From NCBI GenBank assembly GCA_950295325.1, contig OX485805.1, positions 7,688,501 to 7,752,500 on the forward strand: a stretch of 64,000 bases of DNA. Reading direction: 5' to 3'. How positions within the stretch are numbered: position 1 is the stretch's first letter; every line of letters starts with the position of its first letter. Source of the DNA: Polytrichum commune. Its lineage: Eukaryota; Streptophyta; Polytrichopsida; Polytrichales; Polytrichaceae. This document shows positions 12,980 through 26,462 of this stretch, in pieces. The notes below the pieces were generated by a model. The model did not search any database. It was not told the origin of the DNA and saw only the letters and a program-made list of their open reading frames with translations. The position numbers and the translations under genes were made by a program.

Positions 12980-15900
12980 AACTTCTACCGATAAGACTTA
13001 CACAATAAAACTTGTGTTGCATTAGCAAATCTATAATGAAACATATGCAAAAACCGGATTGAAAATCAGACATGCCCTGATTTAGTTATGATTATCGGAA
13101 GTGAATTTTTCTTGATTTTTGAATTGGAGATATACTAGGTCCTCCCAATTGTGTTCATTGTTAAGTGTAGAGTACTTAGGGTGAGTTTCCATGTAGGCCG
13201 CTTGCCCACTAGATTCTAGATAATAATGGGTTGGAGGTGTTCGCATGCAGTTAAGCACAAGCCACCATCCAACCACATTTTGGTGGTCCGCTAGAATGTG
13301 CAGGGCCATGGACACATGTTGTAAGACCCCCATGTGCCCACTAAGTAATCTTAAACCTACAAGTGCCAATCACTAAGGATTTGAAGACCGGTTTTAAGAG
13401 GAGGAGGAGGTTAGTAGGTGGTCCCGGATATGAGAAGATAGGAGTAGCTAGTTGGCACATACAAACCCTACCCCACTAGATTTCCTCTACATTTGGGTGG
13501 GTTTTTCCTTATTCACACTAGAATGTGTTGAGCAAGCGGTCTACATGAAAATTCGCCCTTATTAACCCCTAACTTCCCTAGCAACCAATTTATGGTTGAT
13601 GGATGGTTTCTTCCTTACATTAACCCACCTAACTCATTCATCCACAATCAAAATAACTTTAAACATCAAGCCAACATGGTTTTCTACGCATGGACTCATT
13701 TGCCATGCAATTTGTAGATGATTAGAATGTGTAAAAATATGTCATAACATTATTGAATCATATGGGTCAGTTCCATGACATTGGAATATGTCAATTATAT
13801 CATGTGGGCCCCCAAACAAAGTAGGAATAATTGTTTACTATTCATACATTCAAACTGAACTTGGAAATATGCTTGGAGTTATCTCCCGGCACTATGCCCA
13901 AGAATCAATGTTCATCACAGTAATATTTGAAGGAAATATTGTTCATCCTAGTATTATTCCCCAAAATAATATTCATAGCATCACTATCATTGAAAATACT
14001 AACATTATTCACAATATTCTTGCTATTGATATTGGCACTATTCATTATTCGTACGGTGTCAACTTCTTCCTGTGAAGGTAGATAGTTGCGGCATGCCTAT
14101 GTTAGATGCTAAATATAGACTGTAATACAACCATGTAGCTAAACTAATGTTATGGTCAAAGTGGGAAGTGATCATGTTTTTGTTGTGTTGGGAGCTCTTG
14201 TGAGGGTGTAGTTTGACTCCAATCAATGTTTGCCACTTCAATGCAAATTTTGCATTAACATCAAAGATATAAATTTTGGTCAAACTATTTTTTTATTTTT
14301 TATTTTTCTTGTTAATGTTCGTGTAGAATTGGCCTTTGTGCTCACATTGACTGTTCGATTTAATATTTGGACACTCTCAAATTTTTAAGGAATTCTTTGC
14401 ATATATGTGGCTAGAAATATGGGACAATTTGCATATAAACCACTTTTTTAAGGTGAAAAAGGTCATTTTGTGTAATCTAAAATTAGAAAACCTTATGTCA
14501 TTTTTCATGGACTAATAATTAAAAGATCCCAAAGATTATATACTTGGATGACATCATCACATTTTGGATGAATGTGTAAATAATTGGATGGTTTTTTTAA
14601 TAAAAATTTCCCTAGGACTATTTGGGCAAAATATATCCATAAAATTTTAGATACATGAAGAGAAACTATTCTCAAAATTATTTTCAAATATTTTTGCACT
14701 GTTGTTTTTGATAGTTCGAACAAAGCGCCTTCAATGATTTGAGGTGGTTGATGAAGTAGAGGTAGTGTAGAGTGCTCTCAAGGTGCATAAGTTGACCCCT
14801 AAAGTCTTGCCAATGATGAGATCCCCACATATCATCTGGGAATAAGGTATACTTAATACACTCTAAACTCCGTAATATCAACCTCCTTAATGTCACTCCT
14901 TCTTTTATATCTTGAAACCCTAGGGAACGGGTGTTCTTAGTTTGAATCTCACTTCTTATTGTCATGTTTCTCTCCCATATATCATGGATTCTAACATCAA
15001 ATTAAAACACCAAAGAATTCAAACCACATGTTCGCATGTATCACATGCTTAACATTATAATTATTGTCATTGTTTGCACTATTGACTTTATGTTATTCCA
15101 TAATATCATGTGCTACGCTAACTCTATGTTATCACGCATCCATGTTCACACTACATAACTCCTTAATATCACATGCATTTTGGTTGCCACAAACATGATA
15201 TTGTGTAGTTTAGAGTGTAGTCCTATTAGTGTGGGTGGAAATAAATAATGTGGGTCCAAGACTTGGGGTCTTCCCATTAGTCTTGAGATTTCTGACCAAT
15301 ACCTTACACTAAATAAAATATTCATCCACATGGATTCCCAAGGAAAAAAACAAATAGTGGACCCACACCAATATTAAAGTAGAGATTTGACGTTGGTTGA
15401 CAATTAACACGGGTTCCGGAGAATCATTGTGGTCCACACTAATAGGATGTTCAGTGTACTTAATAACATGTGTACAATAAGAAACATGTGTCTCGTGATT
15501 CAATTGATGTCTTGAAAGTGTTCTCAACTCATAAGAAAATCTTTGAACTTATCATCACTGTACAATATTGAAAATTTTCTAACATGCAATTGTTTGAATA
15601 AAAAAATAAAATTGTTGATAGTAAGATACGTGTTCATCTGAGTCTTCATATTTAATGCATTTAACACCTTAGACCACTTTAAATGAATGAAAAAGAATTG
15701 CATCAATTTTTTTTTGGGTTTGAATGATTTCACATCAATGTCTTGTCTTCCCCAACCTATTGTCAATACATTCCATTGCATCTTATGATAATGATATATC
15801 GGAAGTGTGTGTTGTGTGTTCATTTCAATTTTGTCTAGAATCACATCATTTGAACATTCCATTTCAAACTTGTATGAGAGTTTTCTTGCATAAGAAAATT

Positions 15901-17557
15901 GAGGACTACCTATACAACATGTAAATTTGTAAGTGATATTCCCCACAATATGACTAGGTGCAAATGTGAATTATAATTAAAAATTTGAAATTTTGATTGT
16001 TACAAAGTATCTTGGAGACCACATAGCATTACTCAGCTCTTCAGTTGTGTTATGTGGGACCATAGATCAAGTGGCTATAAGTATCCTTTAATTATGGGAT
16101 TCCATGTTCGTGGGGAGCACTAATGTTGTGCACTCTGAAGGTTTTGACAAACAACTATAGATTCAGAGTTTTTTAATTACAACTTCTTTCTTTAGAAACT
16201 AACCATCATCTAGCTACTTAATAAAGCTATGCATGGTGTACTTTCCTTGGTATTTTCAACACGAATGTTGAATATGTGTGGAGGTGGTGATGTGATCATA
16301 CGAAGGCCTTTACACCACATTCCGTTAAAGTTCCATTAAAGTTCCGTTAAACAAACGCCAACTGCAATGGTTGCATTGTCTTTCTCTAATCATAGAGGTG
16401 CTCATGCACAAATTTGGGACCACAAAAGCCATTAAATACTATATTTGCCATAATTGTAGTTAAGTTGGTGTCAAATTAATGGGTAATGATCCTTGACTAG
16501 TTGTGGGTGACAATTGCTTGTTTGTGATTGTTCATTTATATTGGAGAAGCTTTGATCGTGGCACATGAATGTCAAGCAAATTTGGCTCACCTTTTGATGA
16601 ATATGGTGATTATGGAGGGGTTTGCACGAGATGTATAAGATTGTTTGTCATGAGATGACAAAGTGGTCCACTTGACTTGTAGTCAACTTAGACATTGGTT
16701 TGAAGATGGAATTAGGAGCAACTATGATGTTGTTTCGACTTTAACGGATTTTGCAATTCTCTCATGTTGATGTCCCACTATTAAGAAAAAATAGTTTAGT
16801 GTGACTTGGAGAACAAATCCTACACAAATATGCCTCACCACCTCTTATTACCAATTCAAGAGAATCTAAACATATATTTCTTGTGTACAACAACAATACG
16901 AGGTTAGGTTTGAGAAATTTATCAGCACAACAAGCTTAAGTTCATCTTGAAGCGTACTTTATTAGAGGTGATGCACATGGATTTTCTCACCGGCTGACTT
17001 TCTGGGCAGGTTGCAATAAAAGAATGTTGGTTCGTCAAAAAAACTTGCGTTGTATTACATAATTAGGTGACGACAATTCCATGGTTGTCAATTCAAGCTC
17101 ATCGCCTCAATATGCAATACTAGCTATAATGTCTACTTATACATTTTATTAAAAAATTCGTAATGGTTCATATATGAATACAATTGAAATTTGTGGATAA
17201 TATATAGTTTTTTTAAATTATTTAAAATTTCATAACTCATTTTATAACAAACAACTTAGAAATGCTGTTAGAAACAAGTTGGTTTAATATCACTAAATTT
17301 TATATAAAATAATATGTTACAAAATTGAACTTCAATTGTAATTAAGCCATGATCATTTAAGAGTAAACTTTGAGCATCATTAGGCACTCAAGAACATCAG
17401 AATTTGGAAGTCTATGTGATGTTTCCAAATATGATATTGACAATATTACCTAAATTATCCACATGATATCAAGTGTGAATAGGAACTTATCTTTAACCAT
17501 AATTGCATGGGGTGAGATTTAAATTTAGTTTTTTAAAGTGTTGAAGTGGAAGTTGAA
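12980..17557. other. AT-rich intergenic sequence, no gene
   Basis: No coding sequence, RNA gene or bounded element was recognised. A TGTAAGACCCCCATG at about 13320 looks like an LTR start, but no matching end or target duplication was found. The sequence after 12979 does not reappear downstream of the second MYND copy. Confidence 0.5.
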
Positions 17558-17968
17558 CAACTACATTAAATAGGTAGATTAGTGTTAGATGAAGATTAGT
17601 GTTAGAGCCAATAGTTACCCAAAACACTAAATGTCACTTGAAAGTACAATTAGTGTTACAATTTCCTTTGTCTTTATTTTGCATTGTCAAAGTTGAGTTC
17701 CATTAAGTTTGAATTTTGTAATATCAAATTCCTAGCATATTACATTTTCTATGAGGCTCACATATTCTACCTCCAATTCTTCATTTGAAGATCTACAAAA
17801 AATGTCATCTAACACTAAATGCGCTTTTGTAAATATTCAAAGTTACTAATTGGTACAAATAGTGTTAGAGTTGACATTTAGTGTTCTAACACTATGAAGA
17901 CAATTGACATTTAGCGTTTTCGTCGACTATTAGTGTTTCCAACACTAATCTACCTATTTAGTGTAGTT
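17558..17968. mobile_element. MITE-like element with about 28-bp inverted termini
   Basis: The left arm (17558-17586) and the right arm (17941-17968) are inverted copies, both reading inward as AACTACAYTAAATAGGTAG followed by ATTAGTGTT. The 411-bp interior has no reading frame but repeats the subterminal motifs TAGTGTTAG and AACACTAAATGTC in both orientations, including a second internal inverted pair near 17622 and 17872. This is the architecture of a non-autonomous DNA transposon. The CACTAAAT within the arm suggests CACTA affinity, but a clean 3-bp target duplication could not be assigned. Confidence 0.7.
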
Positions 17969-18876
17969 TGACACCTTGTACTTAGGATTTTGATTACACA
18001 AGAAACCAAAGAAACAATTAGAGAAGGCTTCAAAGGCGATTTATATATCATCTAGGTGTCTCATATTAGTTTTATTAGGACACTCATAGTGTTATTTCAT
18101 GTTATTTTAGGGTTTAAAGTCTCAATTCACTCAAGTTAACATAATGATTTCAAACTCATTCAATCACAATACATACATTTTGTGGCTGTCACTCATCTTT
18201 ACACAAATTACTCGGGCTATAGTCTAGCAGTTAATTCATTTTATTTGGACCAAGTGGAGTGCACAAGCATAGGCACAACCATCGGCAATAACCTTGCATA
18301 GGTATCAATTTTGAGTCTTATTGCCAAAGCCAACATCATTTTGGTATCAACAATAGTCTTGGATTAATTAATTTTAAATGGAAATTGAAATTGCAATGTA
18401 GTTATCCTTACAACATTTTCAATCTTCATTTATTAAATATGATTGTAATTATATTGTATGGCAATTGTCTTTTACTTAGTTTTGATTCAACGAAAGTTAT
18501 TACTCAACTTCGATTCTTTTAGATCATCTCATCCTTTAGATTATGGCTTGGTAGTTTCATTATAGGTGGCTTCAATTCCAGATTTCAGTATCTTTGTACC
18601 TTTTAGAACTTGTATGGTTATGGACCTCTTTGTCCTTTAAACACCTTATTGGGTGTCGCTTGGAAGACCATGACGTGAATGAAGTGTCTCTTCAACTTTC
18701 CCAAGGCTATTGACCTTCCGAATTCCTTTGCCCAAAAAACTCCATCTGCAAAAGACAATGGGTAGCCTGCAACATACTACAATGACATAAAAGTAATTGA
18801 GACTCCTTTCTTTATAAGAAACATGTAACTGGTTGGACTTGATTGATTATGCACAAAAATCTTCCTAGACACTGGA
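17969..18876. other. Intergenic sequence, no gene
   Basis: No gene was recognised. The last 50 bases begin a degenerate repeat (GATTATGCACAAAAATCT) that recurs at about 19730 and 19885 inside the neighbouring duplication. Confidence 0.5.
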
Positions 18877-19048
18877 TAGAGCTAAACAAATGGCTTAATC
18901 TCAAACCTACTAAATCTCTCCAAGTCTTTTTCCAAGAAAAATGGGTTTTTACAAAAACGCAAATTCCTACGGCTGTCAATGTTGTCACCTTCTCCTTCAC
19001 GTTATGTCAATGATAGCACATTTTGCACTTCCAAAATGAAGCAATCTT

Positions 19049-19562
19049 GTAGACCTTGGACAACTGCCAAAATAATTATAGTTAACTATATTTTTTTTCA
19101 ATACATTTTAGAAAACGACTATAGTTAATTAAAAAAATTCCAAACTAATTTGAAGAACAACTACAATTAATTAGAAAATTTTCAAATAATTATAACTATG
19201 TTCGCCTCTTGATTTGCTTCAGTTGAGGGTCTTTAATATGCGTGGGCTATTAAGGATCATCAAGAAACGTCTTTATACGATCACTCATAATGTTGGGCTC
19301 TAGAAATCTCCATGTACACCACCAACACAACTAATACACTAGTGACACTATAACACTACAACATAATCCCGTGAACATGTTGCGCTCAACTTTAGTTAGC
19401 TAGATATATATAACCATATTTAACTATATATTCTAGTAGACCAAATTTAGAATAACAATAATTAACTACATTTTTTGGTAGGTCAAATTGCGAACAACTA
19501 TAGTTACGAAAGACAACCAATTAACTAATAATTGATTAGTTGGTTAGTTGTCCAAGGTCTAC
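19049..19562. mobile_element. TIR element rich in AACTATAGTT palindromes, copy 1
   Basis: The block opens GTAGACCTTGGACAACT and closes with its exact reverse complement, AGTTGTCCAAGGTCTAC. It is flanked on both sides by AATCTT (19043-19048 and 19563-19568), a likely 6-bp target duplication (7 bp if a C is counted). The interior is AT-rich and non-coding and repeats AACTATAGTTAA-type palindromes. The second copy sits at 61016-61522 in the duplicated block, so it inserted before that duplication. It is a MITE of uncertain superfamily. Confidence 0.8.
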
Positions 19563-20915
19563 AATCTTAGACAATCTTGTACAATCTTCAAAACATTGCA
19601 TACTAGTCACCTTGGACCATATCGGAACAACAAGAATGGTGGTAAAGGAAAAAACATTGAGATGACCTAAATGGGTCTCTCAATCAGTATCCAAGCATGC
19701 TTCAAAGGGCCATGCGCTAGGATCTTGACCGATCAATGCACAAAAATCTCCATGGAAACTGGTATGAGCTAAACAAATGGCTTAAACCCTAACCTACGAA
19801 ATCTCTCCAAGTCTTTGTTCCAAGAATGGTAGGTTTGAATGAAGGTAAGGTACATGCCGTGGTTGGACTTGGAATCATTAGGATCTTAACCGATTATGCT
19901 CAAAAATCTCCCAAGGCATTCATGTCATAAACACATGTGCTTACTTGAAGCCTTGAAGCCTTCTCAAAATCTTTGATTCGTGGTTCCTACATGCCCCTTA
20001 AACCCTAAATACTAAACCCTAACCCATCCAAATCCTCAACCATGAGGTTGCTTCCTTGGTGATATATGGCAGGGAAATGTGACAACAAGGAGGAGTATTT
20101 GAACTGAGCACATATGTTCCCTAGTGTTTGGAGATATAAGAAAGGATGTGACATTACGGAGTGTGGCATTACAAAGGTTAAGGTGTATGTGAACATCTTA
20201 TATTCATGATTGAAGTGAAGGTTCTCGTGCTCATTAAATAATCATATATTTGATCTCCTTCAACTACATCAAATGTTGAACCTAGAAAGTTTATCGTTTT
20301 CGAAGCACGCAGTCCAGTCTCTTTTGAACACACATCTTTTGACATCCGTTCTTGAAACCACACCAAATCACATGCCACCCAAATACAGGTGTCCAATTAA
20401 GATAAGTAACGAAATTAGGCACATCTACCTTAATGTGAGAAGTAACAATGAATTACGTTTACCCAGAATCCCGTACAGAATCCACCGTCCTTTTTATGGA
20501 CGGTGCAGATGGCTCCCCCAGACTGCTTCCTAGACTCTCTGGAAGCTAGGAGGAAGCTTCCGCGACTTGGCCGACAAGTTTTGTTTATTGTGAAAGCCGT
20601 GTACAGACACTGCATTGTCCCAAAACAGCAACTTAATATGTGCTTGGACACTCTCCAGGGAGCAGTGTGCAGACACGCATTGGAATCATTTGTCTCCGAA
20701 GTTGCATTGCAAGGGTGCTGTAGTAGTAGTAAGGTCAGCTTGTGAACTACGCTCTGCGTGATTCGGTGCACGAATTGGCGCTTTTTATAAGAAGGATTTT
20801 AACGGTGGAAGGAGACTTTGCGATTTTAATGTACAGTACAGCAGCTCGGAGGAGCTTCAAAGAGAGATATCGTGCCGACTAAGCTACATACCGATTCTGT
20901 GCAGACACATGGTGT

Positions 20916-20982
20916 CACGTGAAGTGGTAGATGCGCACATGTGAACTTTTTTCGACTTCCAAGTTGCCTGCGAGTTATAAAT
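20916..20982 (+). promoter_or_regulatory. Core promoter of the trihelix gene: G-box plus TATA box
   Basis: A palindromic G-box CACGTG (20916-20921) lies 55 bp upstream of a TATA box, TATAAAT (20976-20982), giving an expected transcription start near 21005-21010. The same pair at the same spacing occurs in the duplicate (63712-63717 and 63773-63779). A second TATA-like TTTATAAG lies near 20781. G-boxes are bound by bZIP and bHLH factors; which one acts here cannot be told. Confidence 0.55.
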
Positions 20983-21053
20983 CCCCCTGTAAGTTGCCTC
21001 GATCGATTGTTGCAATTTTTAGTACTATTCAGGAGATCATCTAAGGTTTGTTA

Positions 21054-21275
21054 ATGAAGTGTAGAGAGCAATTCGAATGTCTCCTACTTCGCGCACCTCT
21101 GTTTAGTTACAAATGGAAGCCTAAGCTGAAGCATGCTCCGGAGGTCTGGGCAAAGGTATTCATAGTATCGTCATTGTGTATCTTTATGTCGGAGTTTAAT
21201 TTCCAGGCGCGGAGGACAGCAATTGACAATCACTACGTGCGCGGGAGGTGCAGATTAAGTATTACAGTGTCGTAA
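21054..21275 (+). other. Upstream reading frame in the presumed leader of the trihelix gene
   Basis: An ATG at 21054 opens a 73-codon frame between the TATA box and the main ATG at 21728. If the whole region is in the mRNA leader, it would be expected to reduce translation of the main frame. In the duplicate the sixth codon, CAA here, is TAA (63863-63865), which shortens the frame to five codons. The encoded peptide resembles nothing I know, and the difference argues against a conserved peptide. Confidence 0.35.
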
Positions 21276-21727
21276 TGTGTTTTTGCACTCTAACAAAGAA
21301 GAACATTTGACAAGATCACTTCTACAGTTGCTTATCACTGTAACTTCTGTTGGCAGGTTGAATCAGGTTATGAAGGCATGTCATTGCATTGCTATGATCT
21401 CCTCGTTATCTCTCGAAATCTTAACAAAAATTTAGGAATGCTCAATTCAGAAAATGCTTCAAGTTCTTGACGCCAAAAAAAATTACATAAGCCACACAGT
21501 TATGACCGGATTAAGTTTCTAAGAGATCCAGACAAGCATTTATAAGGAAGGAAGCTGATATTATTCTAAGTTCTCCACATTTGAACTTCTTCTTTGTTTA
21601 TATTGTTCGACTTATAGTCTATGGCACAGTAACAGAGAGCTTCATCGTGAAGTGTGCTTGACATCCTAATTCTAAACATCCTTATTACAAAGAAGTATCT
21701 CGATTGATACATCTGAAACTTTCTTCA

Positions 21728-22839
21728 ATGGCCATGGGAGAAACCTGGGCGGATGATCATGAGCTGAACAATCGAAGCGATCTTGATGTCTCAATACTCG
21801 ATCAAGGAATATCGCATCAGGATCTGGAACCATTTTTGCAAGCATCCGATGCTGATCACTATTTCACGGGTGCAGATCACGACGACCACATGACACAAAC
21901 TTTGGAAGCAGGTAAGTGCAGCCTCGTCCACACTTAAACTTCACTGAAACGTAAGACAGTTCACATTTCCTAGTCAAATGAGGATATTTTGTGAAAGATT
22001 ATTTTCCATGTCAATCAGAGTGTTTAGAAATTTAATCGTGTTTACCTGTGCATAAGGCTGTAGGATCTTAGTTTCTATACGCTTGCTAATTGTTTTCAAC
22101 CGGAGCAGGCTCGGAACTCGTATACGGCACATTGATGTATAGTGATATCAATGGACTTAGCTTTTCCAATGATTATAATGGCGGAAGACAGCATGGGATG
22201 TCAGAGGTAAATGAACGGAACCTGTTTGGACACCATGAGGGACATGATGAAGAGACTCCTCATTCTCCAGATCCCCTTCCTAAAAAGAAAATGAAGGCAA
22301 AGGGCGAATTACAGTCACGATATAGAACTTCGAATTGGACGGAGATGCAGACGGAGTATTTGGTTGAGTGTAAGAAGGAATGCAATCGTGCTAAAGAACG
22401 TGGACTTGGGTTTGCCAAGGACGCTTTTGCTTCCAATGACTGGAACAAAATCTCCAGCAAATTCTCAGAGAGGTTTGCAGGTGATCCCGATAACTTCAAA
22501 ACAAGCAAGCAATGTCGATTAAGGTGGGACACTCTTCTGAAGGCCTTTAAGAAAATAAAAGCGCATTGCAAATCATTGGGAATTAAGCACACTGAATTGA
22601 ACAAGGAGGATTTGTCCAAGTTGGAGTTGGCAACAACCTTGAGGACAGATTGGTATGACACTATTGACAAGTTTTGCCCTCCAAGAAGTAAAAAAGGGAA
22701 GCAAAAGATTTCCTCTTTGAAATTCAATCCAGGAGGTGTTGATCATGAAGGGTCGGCCAATTTATCACTTGAGAATGCTTCAGCCTCTTCATCCCAGATT
22801 GAAGTGCAGGCACCAGAGAAGAAGCGATGCGAACAAATT
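21728..22839 (+). CDS. Trihelix (Myb/SANT-like) DNA-binding protein, exons 1-2
   Basis: Exon 1 is 21728-21911 and exon 2 is 22109-22839, joined by a GTAAGT...GCAG intron that preserves the frame through a split Gly codon (305 codons in total). The ATG at 21728 is the first in-frame ATG after the leader. The N-terminus is acidic; a basic stretch PKKKMKAK at about residues 119-126 is a likely nuclear signal. Residues about 137-215 form a trihelix/Myb-SANT-like domain with the three spaced tryptophans typical of the fold (NWTEMQ, NDWNKI, RLRWDTLLKAFKKIK). Such proteins bind promoter DNA in the nucleus. A Ser-rich tail ends in KKRCEQI at a GTAAGT donor in phase 0. No stop is met before the donor, so more exons are needed; 26463-26612 fits in phase. 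If the intron is retained the frame runs on to a stop at 22945-22947. The target genes are unknown. Confidence 0.85.
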
Positions 22840-25800
22840 GTAAGTATTTATTTGTGTTTTGGCTGCAATTCTTCAATTATTGTGTCTGTTGTCGTCACAT
22901 CCTCGGGGCGATCACACTCCCTTATGTTTCATAACCATGTGCAATAAAAATTTGCTACCCTGTATTATATGCCATAGATAATTTTTAAAATTATGATATT
23001 TTTTCTACATATACATGATCATTGATAATATCTTTTTTAAAATATTTAGGCATCTTCATTTTTTGTAGTAATTGTTTTAGTTCAATTTTGCATCATTCTA
23101 ACTAGATACGGTATGTTTTTTTAAGAAAACAAATCTTCAAATTTGGTTATCATTCTTTACTATGTAATATATACCGTGTATACTCATGGAAAAAAAAATT
23201 GATAAAATTCTGACCCATTTTGGTGATGCTTTATGATTTTTTTATTTTTTTTATTTTTTAAACGCACGTGGTGTTCAACTTGACAATGGAGTGCACCCCC
23301 TGGGGTCACATCCTACCTCATAGCACACATGTACATTACCATACACCCAACTATCACTAGAAAATCAGGTGATCATTCAATAACTTGGTCGAGCCCAACA
23401 AAGTAACTATACATATATGCATGCAAGACCAACTTATAAGTTGGAAAAAATAAAAATACTTTTGAATTGTTCTGCACAAATTAAAAGCTTCGATAAAGAA
23501 CTATGAAACAAAGTACTCACTTAGGCAGAGGTCACACACAATGGGATTCTAAAAATTTGTTGCATATTCACCATTTTTCAAGGCAAACAATGGAAGCTAA
23601 ATTCTCATTGGACAAAGTAATAAGATTAAATGCATGCTAACATCTCTTATACATGAAGGAGTGGTGCTTTTTGTCTGTGACCCCGATTTAATTTCTAGTT
23701 TGTCGCCCCTCCAGACCACTACTGACATGCCTATTATAATTTGCTACATGAAAAAACTTAAACGTTTAAAATTTTGGATTATGAGTAGACACCTATAATA
23801 TGTAAACATCTATACGGATGGATTTGTCAAAAAACTTCAGCTATGGTTGTTGAAACTAAGGTCACATTTTTTGGATAAATTTGAGTGAGATAGGGCGTGG
23901 GAAGTTAGCGGTTGAACTGATTGCACCAAACGGTTGGGCCCAACTTCAACTTATTTAATGATTTTGTTGAGTTTAACTTTATGGTATTTAGTGTCACTTA
24001 CTATATAGGGTTACACAATGCTTTAACATTTTGCTGAGAATTAAATTTTCATGACATAAAGTCCATACAACCCTTTTAACTTTTTTTGGTAAAACTTGAA
24101 ATCTATAATAAGGAGTTTTGACCTTGTGTAGTTCCAAATAATAAGTGATACTATATACCATAAAAAATGTACCATTCAACTTATCATGTGTAGGTTGCAA
24201 ATTGTACCCATATCTTCAGAGTTCTATCACTTACACAAACACATGTCAAGAAGTTTAAACCAATTGAGAATAGCGAGATTGGAATGCTCTTAACATTGTC
24301 TCCACAGGAGCTTTGTTTTCAAGAAGAGAGTAAGAGGATAGAAATTCAATCGTTAGTGTAGAATGAATAATTCATTCTATTTTTTATTTTTTAAATATTG
24401 TTGTTGAATGGTATACTTACCGAGTAAGTGTCCAGCACGGGCCATCACTAGTTAAATTACACGAGTTCAGAGAAGACAAAAAGGAAAAACAAGAAGTTAC
24501 CTAATTTAGGGACAATTCACACCAATGGATATCTTTCCTTAATAACATTGTGGTTATTCTTGTCTAAAATTACACTTGGTCCATTGTCAACTCACGTCAT
24601 ACATGAAGTTATCATTGCCAAGTTAAGTTATTGCATAGGCATAACCTAACAACAAAGTTAGTGTCTAACCTTGGTGGTAGCTTACCATACGTGTACTCTT
24701 AAGAATGGTGAACTAAATTTAAAGGAACCATGGTAGTGACTAGTGACTTAATAATGATCAAATGACATGTAGATGTGCTTACAAGTGGCAAGCAAGGTGC
24801 TTTTAATGATGACCATGTGCGAGTAGAAGTATTGTTGTAAGTCACATTAAATAAGTGACATCTTTTTGTGAAGTTGCATGTAGGTGTGAATGAAATGACA
24901 TTCAAATTAGCTTAAAATTAGGTTGTTTTACCATGAGGATTGATAAATTTAACAATTACAATTAGGACTTAGCCCGCATCGATGTGAATCATCCCTTAAA
25001 CTCATAAGTCTTGTCTTTGGACATAGTTTAGTATAAGTGCTTAGCTTACTACATTTTGGGTTGAGGTATGTAACTCTTTACACCCTAATATCTTAAGCAC
25101 CTAGTTTGATGGTGAGATCAATCAACACATAAAAATGTAAGGTGTATTGGTATCAGAAATAATAAGCTTGAACTAGAGGTGAGTTGAAGATGGTCCCATG
25201 TGAACCAATATAAATCAATCAACATGGTTAGGCAATCAAAAGGTCATCATTAGTAACTTCTCCTATGTGCAATATGTGTCTCATAATAATTTAGAAGCCT
25301 TACATAGACTAACACACTTTTGTAAAAGCCTTCATTGAGGATTTTTGAGGCATAGTTTTTATAAGTACCTCACCTTTTGAGGTCAAATATCTATTTTATG
25401 AAAATTTTATATGAAGAAAAAACCATCCTTATGCACTTTCTAAATCTCAAATTCTAGGTGCAATGTCTTCACTAAGTATGAAGGTTTGAGCTACATCTAC
25501 TCTCCTAGATTTGGATACTGAATAAATGACAAAGTTGAAGGTATCAAGTATTTTTCTCAATCAACCAAAGATTTTTTTGAGTTGGATCTAATGTGATTAT
25601 GTTTATTGTCCACAACACTATGATGTGTGCACAAATAATCTTATATTTTATAATTTTAAATGTCAATAGAGTTTTTGGTAATGACCATGATGACGACTAC
25701 ATCAATATGTGATTCATGTCAAACCATGTGACATACATTAACATAGTTGTGACAAATATGGCACTTCTTTGTGCACCACATCACACTTTACGAGTATGAT

Positions 25801-26462
25801 GTGGTTAAAAAATGAACATTAATTGACATTAAAGTTTCTTGGTGTCCTAATATACCATGAGAATGCAAATTAAGTCTTTGAGTAACAATTAACATTTCCT
25901 AAAACTTAACAAATATATGGATATCTATACATATTGAAATGAAGATAATAGTTAAAAAAATCTAGTTACATTTTGATGTACAATATCATCTTATCCCTTG
26001 AAAGATTTAGTTATTATTTTTCAATTCAATGTTGATTTTTTTTCCCTATGAAAGCATGTCACAAATATATTCAGGATTTGGATTGGCGAACATTGTTGAA
26101 TATGGATTTGGATAATTTAAATATAATACATATATTTTATTTACACTATTTTAGATGATGATAGTATAATCAATTGACTTTATTATTTGTCAGCAAACGT
26201 GCGTCTCAAGAGTTAATAAATAGTGCAAATCATATGTTGATTTATAACATGAACATTTACATTGCTTTTGTAACGGTGGTCTCACATTTGAATACATTTG
26301 TCATTACGAGAAGTTATTTTGTTTCATAGTACAGATTTTCTTCGATTTATTTAAATACATAATACGCTAAAGGTGGATGAGGAGTATAATCATTAAGTGC
26401 AACTTTTTTAGGTGCTTTTGGATTTTGATCTAACATGAGTGGTATAATGGCTTTTGATGCAG
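22840..26462 (+). other. Presumed 3.6-kb intron 2 of the trihelix/LRR gene
   Basis: It starts GTAAGTAT and ends TTTTGATGCAG. It is AT-rich with no coding sequence; in particular I saw no P-loop or other NB-ARC motif that would have to lie here if a complete NLR gene began within it. It holds one small TIR element (23979-24164). If the exons on either side belong to different genes, this is intergenic sequence. Confidence 0.5.
23979..24164. mobile_element. Small TIR element (MITE) in the intron
   Basis: About 40-bp imperfect inverted ends: the left arm reads TATGGTATTTAGTGTCACTT and the right arm, reversed, TATGGTATATAGTATCACTT, each followed by similar sequence. The whole element is about 185 bp and non-coding. 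A related left arm occurs near 6768. The target duplication is not clear. Confidence 0.6.

Larger units (their letters stand above)
18877..21206. repeat. Segmental duplication 2, copy 1 (trihelix-gene upstream region)
   Basis: Same-orientation near-identity with 60843-64000, where the window ends. Similarity starts at TAGAGCTAAACAAATGG (18877 / 60843) and is still continuous at 21206 / 64000. The shared part includes a 514-bp TIR element, the G-box and TATA promoter and the start of the presumed leader of the trihelix gene. The second copy differs mainly by an 861-bp solo LTR inserted at the position equivalent to about 20353 here. Confidence 0.93.

Noticed and set aside
19995..20025. Telomere-like AAACCCTAA units
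   Set aside because: Only three or four interrupted units; short telobox-like motifs are common in plant DNA and this is no telomeric array.
20503..20745. 80-codon frame conserved in both promoter copies (also 63169-63546)
   Set aside because: Flanking non-coding sequence is equally conserved, so the duplication is simply recent. It lies upstream of the inferred transcription start and has no known family.
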